In this document: positions 6,264 to 9,136 of the stretch, one piece after another
Layout of the letters: every line of letters starts with the position of its first letter
Position numbering within the stretch: the first letter of the stretch is position 1
Assembly (NCBI GenBank): GCA_017438675.1
Contig: JAFRUW010000167.1
Span: 1-9,136, forward strand
Direction: 5' to 3'
Length of the DNA: 9,136 nt
From: Oscillospiraceae bacterium
GTDB taxonomy: Bacteria > Bacillota > Clostridia > Oscillospirales > Oscillospiraceae
Notes under the pieces: generated by a model
The model's database searches: none
What the model was told of the DNA's origin: nothing
Seen by the model: the letters and a program-made list of their open reading frames with translations, nothing else
Program-made: the position numbers and the translations under genes

Positions 6264-7694
6264 ATGAACGTCAAAGAGAGCTTGTTCTGGCGGAATTTCC
6301 TCGCAATGGTGATGATCCTTGTTATCAGCTTTGTCATCCTCGCCATCGCGTTTTCCGTCCTGACATACACCATAGTCAACAACGAAAAGCAGGCCAATCT
6401 GGATCAGAACGCGCAGAAGGTGTCGGAACTCCTTGCCGCCTTCGGTTCGGAAGAGAGCCTGGGAAGCCTGCCTGTCCGCATGGCGGCGCTTATCGTTTCC
6501 GAGACCACGGGCTATCAGATTATGGTCTGCGACGGTTACGGTCAGATCGTCACCTGCACCGGTGTGGACAATGAGCAGATGTACCTCGGGAAGCTGGTAC
6601 CCCAGGAGATGCTTTCCGAGATCTGGACAAACGGTGAGTACAGCGGCGTAACATCTCTGGAAGGGGTGTTCAGCAGCTCCAGATATGTTGTGGGCCTGCC
6701 GGTAAACTCCATTACCGACGGCTCCGTCAGGGGCTTTGTGCTTGTCTCCGGAAACCTAAGCACCATTGACGGCATCTGGCGGGAGTCCGCTGCCGTGTTT
6801 GCCGTATGCGCCTTCGCGGTGATGGTGATCGCGTTTATCCTTTGTATGGTGCTGACAAGAAGACTTGTGGAGCCCATAAACCAGATGGCGGATGCAGCCC
6901 ACAAATTTGCCAAGGGTGATTTTTCCGTTCGTGTTCCGGAAACCGGCAGACAGGATGAGATCGGCGCCCTTGCCGCGTCCTTCAACGGTATGGCCGACGC
7001 CATGGAAAAGTCGGAAAACCGCCGCCGTGAGTTTATCGCCAACGTGTCCCATGAGCTGAAAACTCCCATGACCACCATTGCCGGTTTTGCCGACGGTATC
7101 CTTGACGGCACAATTCCGAAATCGGAACAGAACGAGTATCTGAGCATTATCTCGTCGGAAACGATGCGGCTGTCCCGCCTTGTCCGCAGTATGCTTGACA
7201 TGAGCAAGCTTAAAGCAAGCGAAACGGTGGAAAAGAAGCCATTTGATCTCACCGAAGTGGTGTGCCAGGCCATCCTCAGTCTGGAGAAAAAGATCACCGA
7301 CAGGGGACTGGATGTGGATGCCGTGCTTCCCGAGGATCCGGTGAAGGCTCTGGGAGATCAGGATTCCATAACACAGGTGGTGTATAACCTTATAGACAAC
7401 GCCGCCAAGTTTGCGGACAAAGATTCGGTGATAAAGATCGAGCTGTGGAAGCAGAACGGAAAGGCCTACGTGTCCGTGGAGAACCGCGGCGAGACCATAA
7501 GCCAGGAAGAGCTGCCCCTCATCTTCGAGCGGTTCCATAAAACCGACCGTTCCCGCAGTATGGACAGGGACGGCGTTGGACTGGGACTGTACATCGTCAA
7601 AACGATTATGGACAGTCATAACGGCGATATATATGTAACAAGCGAAAACAATTTGACGAAATTCGTCATTTCGCTGGAACTTGCAAATAGTTAA
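6264..7694 (+). CDS. Membrane sensor histidine kinase with HAMP domain
   Basis: 476 residues. Transmembrane segment 1 at about 12-37, an extracellular sensor domain of about 135 residues (38-172), transmembrane segment 2 at about 175-198, HAMP at 197-250 (RLVEPINQMADAAHKFAKGD), HisKA dimerisation domain with H263 in FIANVSHELKTPMTTIAGF, and HATPase_c from about 365: N-box NLIDNAAKFAD (375-385), F-box LPLIFERFHKTD (417-428) and G-box DRDGVGLGLYIVK (434-446). The usual 'DxGxGI' ATP-lid motif is VENRGETI (405-412), without the aspartate; the same place in related clostridial kinases often reads N-x-G-E-x-I, so I expect it to be active, but this is memory-based. It should phosphorylate the response regulator encoded just upstream. 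The stimulus is unknown; the sensor domain has no PAS or other fold I can name. Confidence 0.94.
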   Translation: MNVKESLFWRNFLAMVMILVISFVILAIAFSVLTYTIVNNEKQANLDQNAQKVSELLAAFGSEESLGSLPVRMAALIVSETTGYQIMVCDGYGQIVTCTGVDNEQMYLGKLVPQEMLSEIWTNGEYSGVTSLEGVFSSSRYVVGLPVNSITDGSVRGFVLVSGNLSTIDGIWRESAAVFAVCAFAVMVIAFILCMVLTRRLVEPINQMADAAHKFAKGDFSVRVPETGRQDEIGALAASFNGMADAMEKSENRRREFIANVSHELKTPMTTIAGFADGILDGTIPKSEQNEYLSIISSETMRLSRLVRSMLDMSKLKASETVEKKPFDLTEVVCQAILSLEKKITDRGLDVDAVLPEDPVKALGDQDSITQVVYNLIDNAAKFADKDSVIKIELWKQNGKAYVSVENRGETISQEELPLIFERFHKTDRSRSMDRDGVGLGLYIVKTIMDSHNGDIYVTSENNLTKFVISLELANS

Positions 7695-7697
7695 TAA

Positions 7698-7726
7698 TTT
7701 GTTCATAAAATGTTCTTTATTTGTTA
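7698..7726 (+). promoter_or_regulatory. Three tandem 7-bp direct repeats, PhoB/OmpR-type operator candidate
   Basis: TTTGTTC (7698-7704), AATGTTC (7709-7715) and TTTGTTA (7720-7726) are separated by AT-rich 4-bp spacers (ATAA, TTTA), giving an exact 11-bp period. That is the architecture of Pho boxes and other sites for OmpR/PhoB-family regulators (family knowledge). The site starts 3 nt after the kinase stop codon and lies upstream of a TATAAT box, so the neighbouring response regulator or a PhoP-like protein is the obvious candidate. The identity of the binding protein is inference. Confidence 0.5.
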
Positions 7727-7754
7727 ACACATATGGAAAGGATTCGTGTATAAT
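7724..7754 (+). promoter_or_regulatory. Predicted promoter of a small RNA
   Basis: A consensus -10 box TATAAT lies at 7749-7754. The best -35 is TTAACA (7724-7729), but the spacing is 19 bp and it overlaps the last direct repeat, as expected of a promoter that depends on an activator. Transcription would begin near 7761, exactly at the base of the first hairpin of the predicted RNA. Confidence 0.5.
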
Positions 7755-7760
7755 CGCCTT

Positions 7761-7828
7761 CGATGGACGAGGGTAGCCGCCGAGTCCGTCGGCAAATATG
7801 ATTGTGCGATTATATTTGCGTGTTTTTT
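7761..7828 (+). ncRNA. Candidate small RNA, about 68 nt, two hairpins
   Basis: Hairpin A: CGATGGAC (7761-7768) pairs with GTCCGTCG (7784-7791) over 8 bp (one G-U) with a 15-nt GC-rich loop (7769-7783). Hairpin B, sharing its base with A, is a 12-bp stem (7792-7803 with 7808-7819) and forms an intrinsic terminator with TTTTTT at 7823-7828. A -10 box ends 6 nt upstream. The unit has promoter, structured body and terminator within 80 bp and no plausible reading frame with a ribosome binding site. It does not match any RNA family I can name; the ACGAGG just inside hairpin A recalls guanidine riboswitches, but their other conserved parts are absent. It could instead be a leader for the downstream gene or simply the 3' end of the kinase transcript. 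Confidence 0.45.
7792..7828 (+). terminator. Intrinsic terminator (first of two)
   Basis: 12-bp AT-rich stem (arms 7792-7803 and 7808-7819, two G-U pairs), 4-nt loop GTGC, then GTG and six T. It ends the two-component operon and the predicted small RNA. Confidence 0.8.
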
Positions 7829-7853
7829 CTTCATTTTTCTTTCTTTCTTTTTG

Positions 7854-7883
7854 AAAATCTCCCGTTGCGGGGGATTTTTTTTT
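7854..7883 (+). terminator. Intrinsic terminator (second of two)
   Basis: 11-bp stem (7854-7864 with 7868-7878, one G-U pair), loop TTG, with a T-run from 7875 to 7883. It follows a pyrimidine-rich stretch (7823-7852) after the first terminator. Two strong terminators in tandem isolate the mecA-like/smpB genes from the two-component operon. Confidence 0.85.
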
Positions 7884-7905
7884 GCCTTTTTCCAGAACTT
7901 ACAGC

Positions 7906-7934
7906 TGTTTTTTGTTATATTGCCGAGATATAAT
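7906..7934 (+). promoter_or_regulatory. Predicted promoter of the MecA-like gene
   Basis: Consensus TATAAT at 7929-7934 with a weak TGTTTT -35 (7906-7911) at 17 bp. The -10 lies in an inverted repeat TTATAT-N7-ATATAA (7915-7933), which could be a repressor site or chance in AT-rich DNA. The leader is about 40 nt. Confidence 0.45.
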
Positions 7935-7980
7935 CGGTGGTGAACGGGTGTTTGACGCCGTTCCCGGAAGGGGGTATTCT

Positions 7981-8463
7981 ATGAATGTACAGACTGTCGG
8001 AAGGGATTCGTATCTCGTAACCGTGACACGGGATGAGCTTTGTTGCCTTGATATTTCACCTGATCTGACCGAAGGGGACGCCGTGAGGATAATCAGAATG
8101 GCGCTTCCCGACGGTGCGGAGCCGCTGAGCGGGTTGTTTGTGGAGGTATATCCCGGGCGGGATGAGTTTATGGTTTTTGCCCGGATTGGAGGGAGCGTGA
8201 CGGCCGTATACCGGTTTTCCGGGTTTGAGGACCTGCTTGCCGGGGTGAAGCTCTGCCCCGATATGTTCAGATCCGAGCTTTATCGTGACGGAGGCCGGTA
8301 CATACTGATAATGACTCCCTGGGAGGGCGCTGACGTTCCGACGGCGGTGGGAGAGTACGGGGACAGGCTGCAGATCAGTGAAAGCCTGCTGCCGCACCTG
8401 AGAGAACAGCTTCAATGCGTGATCCGCCGCGACGCTGTCAGTAAGCTCTGCGGGGCGTTTTAA
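7981..8463 (+). CDS. MecA-like adaptor protein (short form)
   Basis: 160 residues from ATG 7981, supported by GAAGGGGG 5-6 nt upstream; the longer frame from 7882 runs through the promoter and terminator DNA and is not used. The N-terminal part (MNVQTVGRDSYLVTVTRDEL, then DISPDL) resembles the substrate-binding domain of MecA/YpbH. The C-terminal half (about 76-160) follows the MecA C-terminal domain: VYRFSGFEDLLAGVKL (76-91), SELYRDGGRYILIM (98-111), then GEYGDRL (124-130) and a helix ending in RRDAVSKL. MecA proteins deliver substrates to the Clp ATPase ClpC for degradation by ClpP. At 160 residues it is shorter than typical MecA (about 200-250) and lacks the long acidic linker. It lies 73 nt upstream of smpB, which suits a proteolysis and quality-control role. 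The family call is from pattern recall; substrate unknown. Confidence 0.68.
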   Translation: MNVQTVGRDSYLVTVTRDELCCLDISPDLTEGDAVRIIRMALPDGAEPLSGLFVEVYPGRDEFMVFARIGGSVTAVYRFSGFEDLLAGVKLCPDMFRSELYRDGGRYILIMTPWEGADVPTAVGEYGDRLQISESLLPHLREQLQCVIRRDAVSKLCGAF

Positions 8464-8486
8464 AACCTTGACATAAATGGTATAAT
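8458..8486 (+). promoter_or_regulatory. Possible promoter of smpB
   Basis: TATAAT (8481-8486) preceded by GG has TTTTAA (8458-8463) at 17 bp as its only properly spaced -35, overlapping the end of the previous gene. A perfect TTGACA (8468-8473) lies only 7 bp upstream of TATAAT, too close for a standard promoter; paired with TTGTAA (8491-8496) it would have a 17-bp spacer but a poorer -10. Either would start transcription about 35-45 nt before smpB. Confidence 0.45.
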
Positions 8487-8536
8487 ATTCTTGTAAGTGC
8501 AGGTTCGGACACACATTCGGAACGGAGGTGAGATAC

Positions 8537-8998
8537 GTGCCGAAAGCGAAGGGCGTAAAGGTGGTGGCCTCCAATAAAAAGGCGTACCACAACTACTTTA
8601 TTCAGGAGAAGTTTGAGGCGGGTATCGAGCTTTTCGGGACTGAGGTCAAGTCCGTCCGGCTGGGAAATGTGAATTTCAAGGATTCCTTCTGCACCGTTAA
8701 GAACGGTGAGCTGTTTGTCCACGGAATGCACATCAGCCCTTATGAAAAAGGAAACATATTCAACCGCGATCCGGAGAGATCCCGGCGTATGCTGATGCAC
8801 AAGCGTGAGATCCGTCATCTGTCTGACAAGGTGAAGCTGGACGGTATGGCCATCATACCTCTTTCCGTTTACCTGAAGGATTCTCTCGTGAAGGTGGAGA
8901 TCGGTCTTGCCAAGGGCAAAAAACTCTACGACAAGCGTGATTCCATGGCAAAGCGCGACGCGGACAGAGAGATGGATCGGGCAATAAAGATGAGGTAA
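8537..8998 (+). CDS. smpB: SsrA-binding protein, trans-translation factor
   Basis: SmpB binds tmRNA (SsrA), and together they release ribosomes stalled on broken mRNAs and tag the nascent chain for proteolysis. 153 residues with the start at GTG 8537, chosen because GGAGG (8524-8528) has an 8-nt spacer; the earlier in-frame GTG at 8528 overlaps that site. Beta-barrel with the conserved NKKAYHNYFIQEKFEAGIEL (13-32), GTEVKSVR (34-41), FVHGMHISPYEKGN (60-73), RSRRMLMHKREI (81-92), and the basic C-terminal tail that enters the ribosome mRNA channel: GLAKGKKLYDKRDSMAKRDA (123-142) and EMDRAIK. Full-length. The next gene begins 14 nt after the stop, probably in the same operon. The MecA-like gene upstream is functionally related (protein quality control). 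Confidence 0.97.
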   Translation: MPKAKGVKVVASNKKAYHNYFIQEKFEAGIELFGTEVKSVRLGNVNFKDSFCTVKNGELFVHGMHISPYEKGNIFNRDPERSRRMLMHKREIRHLSDKVKLDGMAIIPLSVYLKDSLVKVEIGLAKGKKLYDKRDSMAKRDADREMDRAIKMR

Positions 8999-9012
8999 AA
9001 AAGGAGGCAGTT

Positions 9013-9136
9013 ATGGCAAATCCTATCGTAACCTTCAAATTCGCAAACGGAAGCACCGTTAAGGCTGAGCTTTATCCCGAGATCGCCCCCAATACGGTGA
9101 ACAACTTCCTGTCCCTTGTAAACAGCGGCTTTTATA
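9013..9136 (+). CDS. Cyclophilin-type peptidyl-prolyl cis-trans isomerase (5' part only)
   Basis: The ATG at 9013 has AAGGAGG (9001-9007) 5 nt upstream. Only 41 residues are in the window; the gene runs off the right edge. The sequence begins MANPIVTFKFANGSTVKAEL and continues with YPEIAPNTVNNFLSLVNSGF; the pattern 'G-x-x-x-x-x-L-x-P-x-x-A-P-x-T-V-x-N-F-x-x-L' is diagnostic for the bacterial cyclophilin family (PpiA/PpiB). There is no signal peptide, so it should be cytoplasmic. The reaction is cis-trans isomerisation of X-Pro bonds in folding proteins. The active-site arginine motif (F-H-R-V) would come just after the edge. Probably co-transcribed with smpB. Confidence 0.92.
   Translation, partial: MANPIVTFKFANGSTVKAELYPEIAPNTVNNFLSLVNSGFY

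Noticed and set aside
7761..7793. Guanidine-III riboswitch
   Set aside because: Only ACGAGG is shared; the second conserved segment (AGGACAAG-like) and the pseudoknot strand are absent.
7746..7943. 65-codon hydrophobic ORF after the kinase gene
   Set aside because: It runs through two intrinsic terminators and a poly-pyrimidine tract, and has no ribosome binding site; the F/L-rich content just reflects T-rich DNA.
1..9136. CRISPR arrays, tRNA/rRNA genes, insertion sequences, phage or toxin-antitoxin genes
   Set aside because: No regularly spaced long repeats, no tRNA-like cloverleaf or rRNA sequence, and no transposase, integrase or toxin-like protein were seen.

Overview
The window looks like a stretch of chromosome from a Gram-positive anaerobe of the class Clostridia (order Eubacteriales, Oscillospiraceae-like). 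The basis is strong AGGAGG-type ribosome binding sites, frequent GTG/TTG starts, AT-rich intergenic DNA between moderately GC-rich genes, and the mix of genes: a MecA-like adaptor next to smpB, a PhoB/OmpR-type two-component pair, a split chromate-transporter pair and nadBC. The organism call is inference; there is no rRNA or other taxonomic marker.

Left part (1-945, + strand): the C-terminal part of an unrecognised, probably extracytoplasmic protein, then a small single-pass membrane protein started by TTG. Both are AT-richer than the rest. A hairpin at 950-980 with U-tracts on both sides terminates these genes and the converging nadBC genes.

Minus-strand block (1005-5393): trmO (tRNA m6t6A37 methyltransferase), two half-size chromate-transporter proteins (each junction a 4-base ATGA overlap), then nadB (L-aspartate oxidase) and nadC (quinolinate phosphoribosyltransferase), the first and last steps of the de novo route to nicotinate mononucleotide. 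nadA is not in the window. nadBC has its own promoter just after the second chromate-transporter gene and a leader of about 160 nt packed with inverted repeats, including a possible H-type pseudoknot ending just before the nadB ribosome binding site. The same leader carries an unannotated 51-codon cysteine-rich ORF with a very strong ribosome binding site. This leader is the most interesting object in the window.

Middle (5394-7694): divergent promoters separate trmO from a response regulator and histidine kinase, which lie 2 nt apart and are clearly co-transcribed.

Right part (7695-9136, + strand): 286 nt after the kinase hold three 7-bp direct repeats at exact 11-bp period (the layout of a PhoB/OmpR-family operator), a -10 box, and a roughly 68-nt two-hairpin unit ending in an intrinsic terminator. 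This looks like a small RNA gene, possibly controlled by the adjacent two-component system. A second terminator follows. Then come a short MecA-like protein, smpB (trans-translation) and the start of a cyclophilin-type peptidyl-prolyl isomerase, a group with a protein quality-control theme.
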